Assembly (NCBI RefSeq): GCF_002776695.1
Contig: NZ_LFJC01000003.1
Span: 2,024,487-2,088,486 of the forward strand
DNA: 64,000 nucleotides
Source: Bradyrhizobium nitroreducens
GTDB taxonomy: Bacteria; Pseudomonadota; Alphaproteobacteria; Rhizobiales; Xanthobacteraceae
Direction: 5' to 3'
In this document: positions 35,801-44,365 of the stretch, piece after piece
How positions within the stretch are numbered: the stretch's first letter is position 1
How the letters are laid out: each line of letters begins with the position of its first letter
Made by a program: the position numbers and the translations under genes
The notes under the pieces: generated by a model
Databases searched by the model: none
Seen by the model: only the letters and a program-made list of their open reading frames with translations
Told to the model about the DNA's origin: nothing

Positions 35801-35924
35801 AAGAGGCACCGCGCATGCCGCATCATCCTCATCTGCAATTCTGACCTGCGTCTCCCCGCCCCCCATTGAGCGCCCCCAAAACTATCTCTAGTCTGGCTCC
35901 AACCAAGAACCAGGAGACGCGCCC

Positions 35925-36854
35925 ATGTCCGCGCCGCGCGACGATGAATTCGGCTTTGCGCCCGACTATGATTCTCCCATCCCCTACATGCAGCGCACAC
36001 GCGATTATTACGCGGCGATCGGCTACACCACGCCGTACCGCTGGGCGCATTACACCTCGGCGCCGTTCCAGCCGCTGAAGAAGCCGCTGGCCAGGTCGCG
36101 CGTGACGATCATCACCACGGCTGCGCCCTACGATCCCGCCAAGGGCGACCAGGGGCCGGGCGCGGCGTATAATGGCGGCGCGAAGTTTTATCAGGTCTAT
36201 GACGGCGACACGTCGAAGGAGCACGACCTTCGCATCTCGCATATCGGCTACGACCGCAAGCACACCTCGGCGACCGACAACGGCACCTGGTTTCCGCTGC
36301 CGCAGCTGTTGAAGGCGAGCGCGGCGGGCCGGATCGGCGAAGTGGCCCCGCGCTTCTTCGGCGCGCCGACCAACCGCAGCCACCGCGTCACGCTCGACAC
36401 CGACGCGCCGGAGATTCTGGCGCGCTGCCTGGCCGACAAGGTCGATGTTGCGGTGCTGGTGCCGAACTGCCCGGTCTGCCACCAGACCACCGCGCTGGTG
36501 GCGCGGCATCTGGAGGCCAATGGCATTCCGACCGTGGTGATGGGCTGCGCCAAGGACATCATCGAGCACGCCGCGGTGCCGCGCTTCCTGTTCTCGGACT
36601 TCCCGCTCGGCAACTCCGCCGGCAAGCCGCATGACGTCGCCTCGCAGGCGCAGACCCTGGAGTTGGCGCTTCTGCTGCTCGAGACCGCGAGCGGCCCGCA
36701 GACCACGATGCAGTCGCCGCTGCGCTGGAGCGAGGATGCCTCCTGGAAGCTCGACTACAACAACGTCGCGCAGCTGTCGCCGGAAGAGCTGGCGCGCCGC
36801 CGCGCCGAATTCGACAAGCAGAAGGAGATCGCGCGCGGCAACCGCGCCGCCTGA
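35925..36854 (+). CDS. GrdB-like (glycine/sarcosine/betaine reductase B family) protein
   Basis: 309 residues. It carries the pattern of the GRDB superfamily, with VPNCPVCHQTTALVARHLEANGIPTVVMGCAKDI containing CPVC in place of the selenocysteine motif. The clostridial reductases need selenocysteine and partner proteins that are absent here, so a reductase role is doubtful. Such proteins are frequent beside CoA-transferases and are of unknown function. Start chosen at the ATG with AGGAGA upstream; it lies 36 bp before the CoA-transferase gene, probably the same operon. Confidence 0.75.
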   Translation: MSAPRDDEFGFAPDYDSPIPYMQRTRDYYAAIGYTTPYRWAHYTSAPFQPLKKPLARSRVTIITTAAPYDPAKGDQGPGAAYNGGAKFYQVYDGDTSKEHDLRISHIGYDRKHTSATDNGTWFPLPQLLKASAAGRIGEVAPRFFGAPTNRSHRVTLDTDAPEILARCLADKVDVAVLVPNCPVCHQTTALVARHLEANGIPTVVMGCAKDIIEHAAVPRFLFSDFPLGNSAGKPHDVASQAQTLELALLLLETASGPQTTMQSPLRWSEDASWKLDYNNVAQLSPEELARRRAEFDKQKEIARGNRAA

Positions 36855-36890
36855 CGTCTTCCAATAAGAACAAACAAGGGGGAGAGCGAC

Positions 36891-38084
36891 GTGACGCGAC
36901 CGTTCGAGGGCGTGAAGATCCTGGATTTCACGCAAGTGCTGGCCGGCCCCTATGCGAGCTATCAGCTCGCGCTCTTGGGCGCCGACGTCATCAAGGTCGA
37001 GCGGCGCGAGGGCGAGGACATGCGCCGCACGCCGCTCAGCCGCGAATGGGCCGAGCGCGGGCTCGCCCCGGCGTTCCAGGCCATCAACGGCAATAAGCGC
37101 AGCCTGACGCTCGATCTGCAGAAGCCCGAGGCGATCGCGATCGTGAAGAAGCTCGCGGCGAGCGTCGACGTCGTCATGGAGAACTTTCGCCCGGGCGTGA
37201 TGGACAAGCTCGGCATCGGCTACGAGGCGCTCTCGGCGATCAATCCGAAGCTGATCTATTGCGCGGTGTCAGGTTTTGGCCAGACCGGCCCGGATCGATT
37301 GCGGCCCGGCTATGACGGCAAGATGCAGGCGCTGTCGGGCATCATGGCGATCACCGGACATCCCGAGACCGGGCCGACCCGCGCCGGCTTTGCGGTGTGC
37401 GACGTGCTGTCGGGTGCGACCGCCGCGTTCGGCGTGTCGAGCGCGCTGTATCAGCGTGACCGCACCGGCCAGGGGCAGCTCATTGACGTCTCCATGCTGG
37501 AGGCGACGATGGCGTTCCTGTCGGGGCAGATCGCGGACTGGTCGGTTGCCGGCCATCGCCAGGCGCTCTCGGGCAACCAGGCGGTGAGCCGCAGGACCAC
37601 GGCGAATTTGTTCAAATGCGGCGACGGCCACATCCTGCTCGCCGTCAACAACGAGAAGCAGTACCGCGCGCTGATGGCTACGCTCGGCCGCGAGGACACG
37701 TTGTCCGATCCGCGCTTCGCGGACTGGTTCTCGCGCAACGAGAACGAGCCGGCATTGCGCGCGATCATCGAGGAGGCGCTCGCGGCAAAGCCGGCGCGCG
37801 AATGGGAGACCATCCTGGAAGACGCGGGGGCGCCCTGTGCCAGTATCTGGAAGGTCGAGGAGGTGATCGACCATCCGCAAATCAAGGCGCGCGGCGCGAT
37901 CCAGGAGCTGGACACGCCCTACGGCCGCCTGCGCTTTGCCGGCAGCGGTTTCAAGCTCGCTCATGGCGGCGGCAAGCTCGACCGGATGGCGCCGGAGCTG
38001 GGCGCGGATACGGATGCGGTGCTGGACGAGCTGGGGTTCGATGCGGCGGAGATCGCGGGCTTGAGGGCGCGGGAGGTCGTGTGA
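36891..38084 (+). CDS. Family III CoA-transferase (CaiB/BaiF)
   Basis: 397 residues, GTG start with GGGGGAG upstream. The opening PFEGVKILDFTQVLAGPYASYQLALLGADVIKVERREGEDMRR is diagnostic, with VMENFRPGVMDKLGIGYE and AVSGFGQTGPDRLRPGYD following; the catalytic Asp is expected in the GFAVCDVLSGATAA segment near residue 170. It moves CoA between acyl carboxylates. Substrate is unknown; the GrdB-like neighbour gives no firm clue. Confidence 0.92.
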   Translation: MTRPFEGVKILDFTQVLAGPYASYQLALLGADVIKVERREGEDMRRTPLSREWAERGLAPAFQAINGNKRSLTLDLQKPEAIAIVKKLAASVDVVMENFRPGVMDKLGIGYEALSAINPKLIYCAVSGFGQTGPDRLRPGYDGKMQALSGIMAITGHPETGPTRAGFAVCDVLSGATAAFGVSSALYQRDRTGQGQLIDVSMLEATMAFLSGQIADWSVAGHRQALSGNQAVSRRTTANLFKCGDGHILLAVNNEKQYRALMATLGREDTLSDPRFADWFSRNENEPALRAIIEEALAAKPAREWETILEDAGAPCASIWKVEEVIDHPQIKARGAIQELDTPYGRLRFAGSGFKLAHGGGKLDRMAPELGADTDAVLDELGFDAAEIAGLRAREVV

Positions 38085-38216
38085 AGGTAGCACCCCACAC
38101 TCTTCTCGTCGTCCCGGGGCGCGAGTAGCGCGAACCCGGGCCCCATCACCACAGGATTGCGTTTGACGAAGACTCGTGGTGAGCAGCTTGCTGCTATAAC
38201 CTCTCCCTGGGGTTGA

Positions 38217-38257
38217 GTCCCGGATCTGCGCGCGCTTGGGGCGCGCTTGTCCGGGAC
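38217..38257. repeat. 41-bp dispersed palindromic repeat, copy 1
   Basis: GTCCCGGA (38217) and TCCGGGAC (to 38257) with internal GCGCGC arms. Matches 49215-49255 at 39 of 41 positions. A related GTCCCGGGGCGCG element lies just upstream near 38109. Confidence 0.75.
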
Positions 38258-38280
38258 GACAGCTGAGTGAGTGGCGCGAG

Positions 38281-39045
38281 CTAAAACAACGAGCCCTGAC
38301 CGTCATCCGCCGGGCCGGCCGCAACCTTCCGCACCGCTTTCTTCGGCTTCACCGCCTCCACTTCCGCCTCCATCTCCGCCGCACTGATCGGCAGCACGAG
38401 CTGCTCGTCGTCATTGGCGACGCGGTTGACGCGGGTGGAGACGGGGTGCCAGGCGAACTCGCCGATACGCGGGGCCCTCATCAGCGGCAGGATCGCATCG
38501 ATCTCGTCGCCTCTGGTGTCAAGCCAGCGCTCGAAATCGCGCTCGCTGATGGTGACGGGCACGCGGTCATGCAAGCTCGCGAGATCCTCGCCCGCCGCGG
38601 CCGTGACGATCGCGACCGTGTCGAGCTCCTCGCCGTTCGGCCCGGCCCAGGTTTCGAACAATGCGGCGAAACCGAGCGGCGCGCCGTCGGCGCGGTGAAT
38701 GAAGAAGGGTTGCTTGCGGCCGCCTTCCGACTTCCACTCATAATAGCCGTCGGCCGGGATCAGGCCGCGGCGGCGGCGTATCGCGCGCTTGAATGCGGGC
38801 TTCTCCAGCACCGTCTCGGAGCGGGCATTGATCAGGAGCGTAAAGCCCTTGGGGTCCTTGACCCAGCCCGGCAGCAATCCCCAGCGCATCAGGCGGAAAT
38901 GGCGGGCGCCGTTCTCGACCAGCACGACCGGAATCGGTTGTGTCGGGGCGACATTGTACCGGGGCGGGAAGTTGGGCTGCTCGACATAGCCGAACAGTTG
39001 CCGCAAAGCCGCGGGGGCCGAAGTTATGACGAAGCGTCCACACAT
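38281..39045 (-). CDS. yedK: SOS response-associated peptidase-like (SRAP/HMCES/YedK) protein
   Basis: 254 residues. The invariant start MCGRF leaves Cys2 as the nucleophile that crosslinks to abasic sites in single-stranded DNA. PRYNVAPTQPIPVV, MRWGLLPGWVKD, INARSETV, GYYEWK and HDRVPV are the family motifs. It shields abasic sites during replication. The C-terminal tail is Lys/Ala-rich. It converges with the CoA-transferase gene across a palindromic repeat. Confidence 0.95.
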   Translation of the reverse strand: MCGRFVITSAPAALRQLFGYVEQPNFPPRYNVAPTQPIPVVLVENGARHFRLMRWGLLPGWVKDPKGFTLLINARSETVLEKPAFKRAIRRRRGLIPADGYYEWKSEGGRKQPFFIHRADGAPLGFAALFETWAGPNGEELDTVAIVTAAAGEDLASLHDRVPVTISERDFERWLDTRGDEIDAILPLMRAPRIGEFAWHPVSTRVNRVANDDEQLVLPISAAEMEAEVEAVKPKKAVRKVAAGPADDGQGSLF

Positions 39046-39108
39046 CCCAGGGCGTCTATATAGGGTCCGTTCAGGTCCTTTTAACCCCGAACGTTAACAC
39101 TGCGGCAG

Positions 39109-39609
39109 ATGAGCTCAATGGCCTCGCAACCCGCGCGGACGCATGTACAGACGGGCCCCGAGGCGCAAGCCTGGGCCGAACGGCTGCGCGTGGCCAACAT
39201 CAACCCGCGGACCGGGCTTGCCACTGACTATCTCAACCATTTCAATGAAGCCGTGATGCTGCTGGAAATGGTTCCGGACATGCCGGAATGCGCGGAAGAT
39301 TTTTTGACATGGTCGCCGCTGTCCTATGCCGAGCACTTCACGGCGTCGAATTTCAAGGCACGCGACCTTGCCATCGAGGCCTATGAGAAGGCCGATCCCA
39401 GCGTCCGCGCCCAATTCGACCACCTCACCGATACCATGACCTCGATCCTGACCGCGGTCGGCTCGGCCATGCGCGAGGTCGAGAAGGACACCACGCGCAT
39501 CCGCCTCGCCGAGCAGGCCGCCCTCTGGGTCAAGCCGCTGATCGCGGCCTGCGGCGGCATCATCCATGGCGGGGCCGAAGCCGACGTCGACACCATCATG
39601 GCGAACTGA
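39109..39609 (+). CDS. Conserved hypothetical protein
   Basis: 166 residues, cytosolic, mostly helical, no signal peptide or known catalytic motif. The distinctive central segment is LNHFNEAVMLLEMVPDMPECAEDFLTWSPLSYAEHFTASNFKARDLAIEAYE. I have seen such proteins only as uncharacterised alphaproteobacterial entries. An internal ATG at 39118 is an equally good start. It is followed by a NUDIX gene 45 bp downstream. Confidence 0.8.
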   Translation: MSSMASQPARTHVQTGPEAQAWAERLRVANINPRTGLATDYLNHFNEAVMLLEMVPDMPECAEDFLTWSPLSYAEHFTASNFKARDLAIEAYEKADPSVRAQFDHLTDTMTSILTAVGSAMREVEKDTTRIRLAEQAALWVKPLIAACGGIIHGGAEADVDTIMAN

Positions 39610-39654
39610 ACCAGATCCTTTAAGAACAGGTCCTGAACCGGGTCCTTTGAGAAA

Positions 39655-40089
39655 ATGGCTTCAGTCGTCCAGCCCAGCCACCCCCAGCTTGCCGTCAGCG
39701 CCGCGATCTTCCGCGACGGCAAGGTGCTGCTGACCCGCCGGGCCCGCTCGCCCGCCAAGGGCTTCTATTCGCTCCCCGGCGGCCGGGTCGAGTTCGGCGA
39801 ATCGCTGCACCAGGCCCTCAGCCGCGAGGTCGACGAGGAGACCGGGCTCGACATCGCGATCGTCGGCCTTGCCGGCTGGCGCGAGGTGCTGCCGGCCGCG
39901 CCCGGGGCCGGCCATTACCTCATCATGTCGTTTGCCGCCCGCTGGGTGGCCAGGGAGCCGTCTCTCAACGACGAGCTCGACGATTACCGCTGGATCGCGC
40001 CCGACGCCTTGGCGGGCCTGGGTGACCTCAGGCTGACCGGAGGGCTGGAGGAGGTCATCCAGTCCGCGGCGCGGCTGATTGGGGCCTGA
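39655..40089 (+). CDS. NUDIX hydrolase
   Basis: 144 residues. Nudix box GGRVEFGESLHQALSREVDEETGL matches the G-x5-E-x7-REUxEExGU consensus exactly, and the fold is the short MutT-like form. KGFYSLPGG precedes it. Substrate, some nucleoside diphosphate derivative, cannot be told. Likely co-transcribed with the preceding hypothetical gene. Confidence 0.93.
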   Translation: MASVVQPSHPQLAVSAAIFRDGKVLLTRRARSPAKGFYSLPGGRVEFGESLHQALSREVDEETGLDIAIVGLAGWREVLPAAPGAGHYLIMSFAARWVAREPSLNDELDDYRWIAPDALAGLGDLRLTGGLEEVIQSAARLIGA

Positions 40090-40158
40090 CCCGAGCCGCC
40101 CGGCTCACCGGCTCCCCTACCTTGCGTCGTCAGCCCCGAGGAGGCATACACCCCGCCG

Positions 40159-40536
40159 ATGTCCACGCGATTTCTGGCCATTTTTGCCCTGATTCTCGCC
40201 TGCGCCTCGGCGCCCGCCAGGGCCCAGGACGTGGCGGCGCCGTTTGACGCCGATTTGCAGCGGCTGGCGGAGATCCTCGGCGGCCTGCACTATCTGCGCG
40301 GCATCTGCGGGGCCAACGAGGGCAACAAATGGCGCAACGAGATGCAGGCGCTGATCGATGCCGAAACCCCCTCCGGCGAGCGCCGCACCCGCATGATCGC
40401 CGGCTTCAACCGCGGCTATAACGGCTTTCAGCAGACCTACCGGAGCTGCACGCCCGCCGCGACGGTCGCGATCCGCCGGTATATTGAGGAAGGCTCGAAG
40501 ATCTCGCGGGATCTGACGGCACGCTACGCGAACTGA
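40159..40536 (+). CDS. TIGR02301-family periplasmic protein
   Basis: 125 residues. Signal peptide MSTRFLAIFALILACASAPARAQ, then the family segment LAEILGGLHYLRGICGANEGNKWRNEMQALIDAE and FNRGYNGFQQTYRSCTPAATVAIRRYIEEG with two conserved Cys. Function unknown; restricted to alphaproteobacteria as far as I recall. Good ribosome site (GAGGAGG). Confidence 0.88.
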   Translation: MSTRFLAIFALILACASAPARAQDVAAPFDADLQRLAEILGGLHYLRGICGANEGNKWRNEMQALIDAETPSGERRTRMIAGFNRGYNGFQQTYRSCTPAATVAIRRYIEEGSKISRDLTARYAN

Positions 40537-40547
40537 TTTCTCTCCTC

Positions 40548-40672
40548 GTCATTCCGGGGCGCGCGCAGCGCGAACTATGGTGCGCAATTGCGCACCTGAG
40601 AATCCATGCATCCATCGTCTTCGCGGCCCGATGGATTCCGGGCCCGCGCCTGTCGGCGCGTCCCGGAATGAC
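40548..40672. repeat. Dispersed intergenic repeat with inverted ends
   Basis: The left end GTCATTCCGGGGCGCGC and right end GCGCGTCCCGGAATGAC are inverted repeats enclosing about 90 bp. It is the usual bradyrhizobial 'CATTCCGGGGCGCG' type of element. It fills most of the 276-bp gap after the TIGR02301 gene; nothing else is seen there. Confidence 0.65.
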
Positions 40673-40812
40673 AGCCACGGGAACCCTGCCATCGACTTTG
40701 TTCACAGCCGTTAACCGTTCTTAAAGATGTGGCCTAGCGGTCGTTAATACGCGTGCTACACCTCTCGCACAGCGCATCGCCGTGGATCGCGCCCCAGCCC
40801 TGATCGAGTTTC

Positions 40813-41079
40813 ATGAGCCAGCCGATTTCCTACGCACCCGACCGCGCGCCGCTGCCCGATCACGAGCAGAAACAGGCCGCACTGAGCTATCTCAACGAGG
40901 CCTGGGCCGAAGCGCGCCATGAGGGCGTCGACGGCGACTGCCTGGCGCAGGCGAGCCTGTTTGCGGCCTTTGCCGAGCTCGTCGGCACCTATGGCGAGGA
41001 CGCGGTCGCCAAGTTCGTCGAAGGCTTTCCGGGCCGCATCCGCAACGGCGAGTTCTCGGTCGACATCTGCAGGCAGTAG
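40813..41079 (+). CDS. Conserved small hypothetical protein
   Basis: 88 residues, acidic, helical: LSYLNEAWAEARHEGVDGDCLAQASLFAAFAELVGTYGEDAVAKFVEGFPGRIRNGEFS. No signal peptide. It is a recurrent uncharacterised alphaproteobacterial family. It stands alone; a 191-bp gap with no recognisable feature follows. Confidence 0.75.
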   Translation: MSQPISYAPDRAPLPDHEQKQAALSYLNEAWAEARHEGVDGDCLAQASLFAAFAELVGTYGEDAVAKFVEGFPGRIRNGEFSVDICRQ

Positions 41080-41270
41080 CACCTTCCGAAAATGACCCCG
41101 CCACGCGGGCGGGGCCAGTCAACGGATGAATGACTTTGCAAAGCGGATTTGGCGAAAGGCTTCGCGAAGTCTGCCGCGTTTATCGCACGGAAGCCGTTTT
41201 CAGCGGACAAGCATTAGTCTCGTCGCCATCGGGAGATGTTCCCGCCGCGCTCGGGAACGTGCTCTCTCCC

Positions 41271-41591
41271 TCACGGCTCGACCTTGAGCGTCGCTTTCAT
41301 GTTGGGATGATAGCGGCAGTAATAGTCGATCGTTCCCGCCTTCTTCAGAACTGACGTCGCCGATGTCTTCGGCGGCAAGCTCACGTCGAAGTCGCCGTTC
41401 TTCGCGGTGGCGGTGTGGGCGAAGACGTCCTTGTTGATCCAGTTGATGGTATCGCCGACCTTGGCCGATATCTCGGCCGGTGAGATCACGAGGTTCTCCA
41501 TCGTGATCTCGATCGTCGCGGCGTGCGCCGGGACCGCCATCGCCGCGACGACAAGCGCGATGGGACACGAAAACAGCCGCCACGACCTCAT
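41271..41591 (-). CDS. Cupredoxin (plastocyanin/amicyanin-like) periplasmic copper protein
   Basis: 106 residues. Signal peptide to AHA (residue about 24), then a cupredoxin fold with type-1 copper ligands His59 (DVFAHTA) and Cys92, His95, Met98 (YYCRYHPNMKA). An electron carrier or copper-binding protein. It lies 10 bp after the DUF4142 gene on the same strand. Confidence 0.92.
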   Translation of the reverse strand: MRSWRLFSCPIALVVAAMAVPAHAATIEITMENLVISPAEISAKVGDTINWINKDVFAHTATAKNGDFDVSLPPKTSATSVLKKAGTIDYYCRYHPNMKATLKVEP

Positions 41592-41601
41592 CGCACACTC
41601 C

Positions 41602-42132
41602 CTATTTCAACTCGGCCGCGACGTGCTCGGCGTGCTGCTGATGGCCCTGGAAGATCTTCAGGCCGGTCTGCAGCAGGCTCTTCAGCTCGGCATTGCTCGC
41701 CGACGGAATCAGCTGGGTCTCCAGCGCGCCGTTGACCGCCTTGTGGTAGGCGACCTCGTTGGCGACATAGGCCTTGTCGAAGGCGGCGCCGTCCAGCTTG
41801 TCGAGCTCGGCCAGCTTGTCGCTCGCCTGCTTCGACAGCGCCGTGCTGGTGTCGTTGTCTTCAGGGGTGACATTCAGCTTCTTGACCAGCGCGAGCGCCT
41901 GCTTGTTGACCGCTTCATGGTCGCGCAGCATGTCCTCGGCAAACGCCTTGACGTCCTTGCTCTTCGCCTTCTTCTGCGCCTGCTTGGCGGCGTTGATGTC
42001 GATCACCCCGGCCGTGTAGGCGATGTGGGCGATCTGCGGATCGGTCGGCTTGTCGGCGGCGCTGGCGCCTTGCAGCGCGGGGCTCGACAACAGAATGGCC
42101 GCGGCGAGCGCCGCGCTCCAACGGATGAACAT
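41602..42132 (-). CDS. DUF4142 exported protein
   Basis: 176 residues. Signal peptide to about residue 25, then the DUF4142 four-helix, ferritin-like-shaped domain: FAEDMLRDHEAVNKQALALVKKLNV, LDGAAFDKAYVANEVAYHKAVN and IFQGHQQHAEHVA, with paired His/Glu residues. Often found with stress-response sigma factors and copper proteins in rhizobia. Probably co-transcribed with the cupredoxin; the sigma factor ends 88 bp upstream. Confidence 0.9.
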   Translation of the reverse strand: MFIRWSAALAAAILLSSPALQGASAADKPTDPQIAHIAYTAGVIDINAAKQAQKKAKSKDVKAFAEDMLRDHEAVNKQALALVKKLNVTPEDNDTSTALSKQASDKLAELDKLDGAAFDKAYVANEVAYHKAVNGALETQLIPSASNAELKSLLQTGLKIFQGHQQHAEHVAAELK

Positions 42133-42220
42133 GGTCTGACACTCCTGTGCTGCCGGACATTTGCCGGCGTTGCTTCACGGGAGTTGGATGGGAATTCTTC
42201 GCGGACGTTCCCGAAAAATT

Positions 42221-42940
42221 TCAGCCGCCGACGCCGAGCCGCTTCAGCACCGCTTCGGTCAGGCGCTCGCAGCGCCAGCCCGCGAACGGAAACGCGTCCA
42301 TCATCACCGGACCGATCTCCTTCTCGACATTCTCGCGCAGCATGGCGCGGGCGCGATGCAACCGCGTCTTCACGGTCTCGGGCTTCACGCCGAGCAGTTC
42401 GGCGGTCTCCTCGATGTTCATGCCCTCCATGACACGCGCGACGAACACCATGCGAAACGCATCCGGCAACTCGTCGATGGCGCGTTCGACGACGCGCTGG
42501 ATTTCACGTTGGGCCATGGTCCTTTCCGGATCGCTCGCGGGAGAAGCGGGAAATTTGATGATCTGCGCCTCGAGCGCCGCTTCGCCCACCGCGCCGAGCG
42601 CGACATGCGGCTTTGCGCTGCGCACCCGGCCGAGCGCCTCGTTGATGGCGATGCGCGACAGCCATGTCGACAGCCCGGACTCGCCGCGGAAGCCGTCGAG
42701 ATGGGTGAAGGCGCGGACATAGGTTTCCTGCACCACGTCCTCGGCCTCGCTGTCGCTGCGCAAGATCCCGCGCGCGAGGCGATAGAGCCTGCGGTTGTTG
42801 GCCTGCATGATCTCGCGGAGCGCAGTCTCGTCGCGGCCTCGCGCGCGGTCGATCAGTTCGGCTTCTAATGTCCTGGCGCCGGCGGACAGGCCGGCTGCGG
42901 TCCCTGGCATGGCGGGCACCCCTTCATTGGTTCCGGACAT
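42221..42940 (-). CDS. ECF-family RNA polymerase sigma factor
   Basis: 239 residues from the ATG at 42940; MPGTA at 42910 has the better ribosome site (AAGGGG). Sigma region 2 is YRLARGILRSDSEAEDVVQETYVRAFTHLDGFRGES-LSTWLSRIAINEALGR, and region 4 is LPDAFRMVFVARVMEGMNIEETAELLGVKPETVKTRLHRARAML. A C-terminal extension (ENVEKEIGPVMMDAFPFAGWRCERLTEAVLKRLGV) replaces a separate anti-sigma gene, which is not seen. It probably drives the DUF4142/cupredoxin genes downstream. The IS lies 69 bp upstream and may alter its expression. Confidence 0.92.
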   Translation of the reverse strand: MSGTNEGVPAMPGTAAGLSAGARTLEAELIDRARGRDETALREIMQANNRRLYRLARGILRSDSEAEDVVQETYVRAFTHLDGFRGESGLSTWLSRIAINEALGRVRSAKPHVALGAVGEAALEAQIIKFPASPASDPERTMAQREIQRVVERAIDELPDAFRMVFVARVMEGMNIEETAELLGVKPETVKTRLHRARAMLRENVEKEIGPVMMDAFPFAGWRCERLTEAVLKRLGVGG

Positions 42941-43008
42941 TGGATGCAGGTCCGGGAGAAAGGTTCCCGGATTTCTGACCTTGGGGGATCTTACCCTCCC
43001 CTGGAGGG

Positions 43009-44207
43009 CAGGGCTATCGCATGTGACCGATAAGGCTGAGAAGGAATTCGTCTTCCCAGCCTGCTCGTTTGACCTTCTGTCGCATGGAGATGCGGGCGGG
43101 GTGGGCTCGAATGAGATTGATTGCAGCTCGCCGCAAGATCGCGAAGTTCTCGGGGCCGTTGTTTTTTCTGGTTCGGCAAGCGTCTTCGCCAAAGACGACA
43201 TCGAGCACCCAGTGCAACTGATTCTCGATGCTCCAATGGCCTCGGACGACCTGCAACAATCGTCTTGCGGGCAGGTATTTGGACAACAAGTAATATCGCA
43301 CGGACGGCTTGCCGGCGGGTTTGCCATGCAGTCGTCGGCGCGAAGTGATGCGAGCCACGGCCGCCACTCCGGGAAAGCGGTTTGTCGTACCCAGACTGAT
43401 GTTGCGCATGACGGTGGCGCGCCGGGATTCGCATCGATCGTGCGTGCTCGGCTCGCGTCGTTGAGCCACGCTGCGCTTGCCCGAGCGGGCAAAGCAGCGC
43501 TCGACCTCCGCGAACAGTTTGCTTTGATTTTCCTTGAGAGCCAGCACGTAGTGGGCGCCACGCTCGAGCACCTTCTTGGCGAAGGGACGATTGCAATGCA
43601 GGGCGTCGGCAGTGACGATGCAGCCTTCGAGCGAAAGCATTTGCAGCACATCCAGGGCACCTTGGGCCTCGTTGCGGCCTGGCGCCTTGCATGCAGCCAG
43701 GGCCATGCGGGCTTCGGTCGCAAAGACATTGACCATGTGCAGTGGCGTGGCGCTGCGACCGCGTTCGTAGGCTCCTCGAACAGCTTTGCCATCGACTGCC
43801 ACCACGCCGGTGAGCTTGATCCCGTTGGCCTCTGCGAATGCTGCCATAAAGCTTCGGAAGGCTTGTTCGAAAGCCCCCGGATCGAGCGCGTTGAAGACCC
43901 GGCTGAACGTATCGTGACTGGGGATTCCGTGCTCCAACCGAAGGAATTGCCGCAACAGCTTTTCCTTGGACGACGCGAACACCTCCATATCCGTCGCGCC
44001 CTGTCCTCCGCACAACACCGTTGCCAGCGCGATGACGATGAGATCCAGCAGGTCGTGCAGTGCGTTGGGTGCACGCGGATCGGGCAACGTACTGAAGATA
44101 CTGCGAATCTTGCGCATAGGACCCCCACGCCGAATCGGGAGTCCTCTTCAGAATCCATATCGCTGGACCGCGCAATACCACCCTCAAAACCACATGCGAT
44201 TCCCCTG
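43009..44207 (-). mobile_element. ISAs1-family insertion sequence, 1199 bp
   Basis: Terminal inverted repeats CAGGGCTATCGCATGTG (from 43009) and its partner ending at 44207 (CAGGGGAATCGCATGTG on the other strand) match at 15 of 17. A perfect 10-bp target duplication CCCTGGAGGG flanks it (42999-43008 and 44208-44217). The transposase is full length, so the copy looks recent and possibly active. Confidence 0.93.
43014..44117 (-). CDS. ISAs1-family transposase
   Basis: 367 residues, typical length. The opening SIFSTLPDPRAPNALHDLLDLIVIALATVLCGGQGATDMEVFA is the family's N-terminal domain. DDE catalytic residues lie in VVAVDGKAVRGAY, IVTADALHCNR and VVRGHWSIENQLHWVLDVVFGED. No frameshift or stop. 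The open frame upstream of the sigma factor that runs through this region in another phase is not coding. Confidence 0.95.
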   Translation of the reverse strand: MRKIRSIFSTLPDPRAPNALHDLLDLIVIALATVLCGGQGATDMEVFASSKEKLLRQFLRLEHGIPSHDTFSRVFNALDPGAFEQAFRSFMAAFAEANGIKLTGVVAVDGKAVRGAYERGRSATPLHMVNVFATEARMALAACKAPGRNEAQGALDVLQMLSLEGCIVTADALHCNRPFAKKVLERGAHYVLALKENQSKLFAEVERCFARSGKRSVAQRREPSTHDRCESRRATVMRNISLGTTNRFPGVAAVARITSRRRLHGKPAGKPSVRYYLLSKYLPARRLLQVVRGHWSIENQLHWVLDVVFGEDACRTRKNNGPENFAILRRAAINLIRAHPARISMRQKVKRAGWEDEFLLSLIGHMR

Positions 44208-44365
44208 CCCTGGAGGGGGAGGGTCGATTCATGTCGAGCGAAGCGAGAGGTGAAGCGGGGTGGGGTGATCTCTCCGCACAGAGACCGCCTCAATGGAGAG
44301 ATCACCCCACCCCGCTCGCGCTGCGCGCGATCGACCCTCCCCCTCCAGGGGAGGGTAAGCAGAGG

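Larger units (their letters stand above)
42990..44359. repeat. Large dispersed palindrome split by an ISAs1 element
   Basis: Without the IS, the flanks join into one imperfect palindrome: the left arm starts CTTACCCTCCCCTGGAGGG at 42990, the right arm ends CCCTCCAGGGGAGGGTAAG at 44359. Inner arms GGGGTGGGGTGATCTCT and AGAGATCACCCCACCCC (44262-44309) also pair. It belongs to the same family as 35740-35800. Confidence 0.8.

Noticed and set aside
42221..44305. 694-codon minus-strand frame covering the sigma factor and IS
   Set aside because: It is the sigma gene frame running open through the IS in a different phase from the transposase; the upstream part has no sigma-like or other known sequence.
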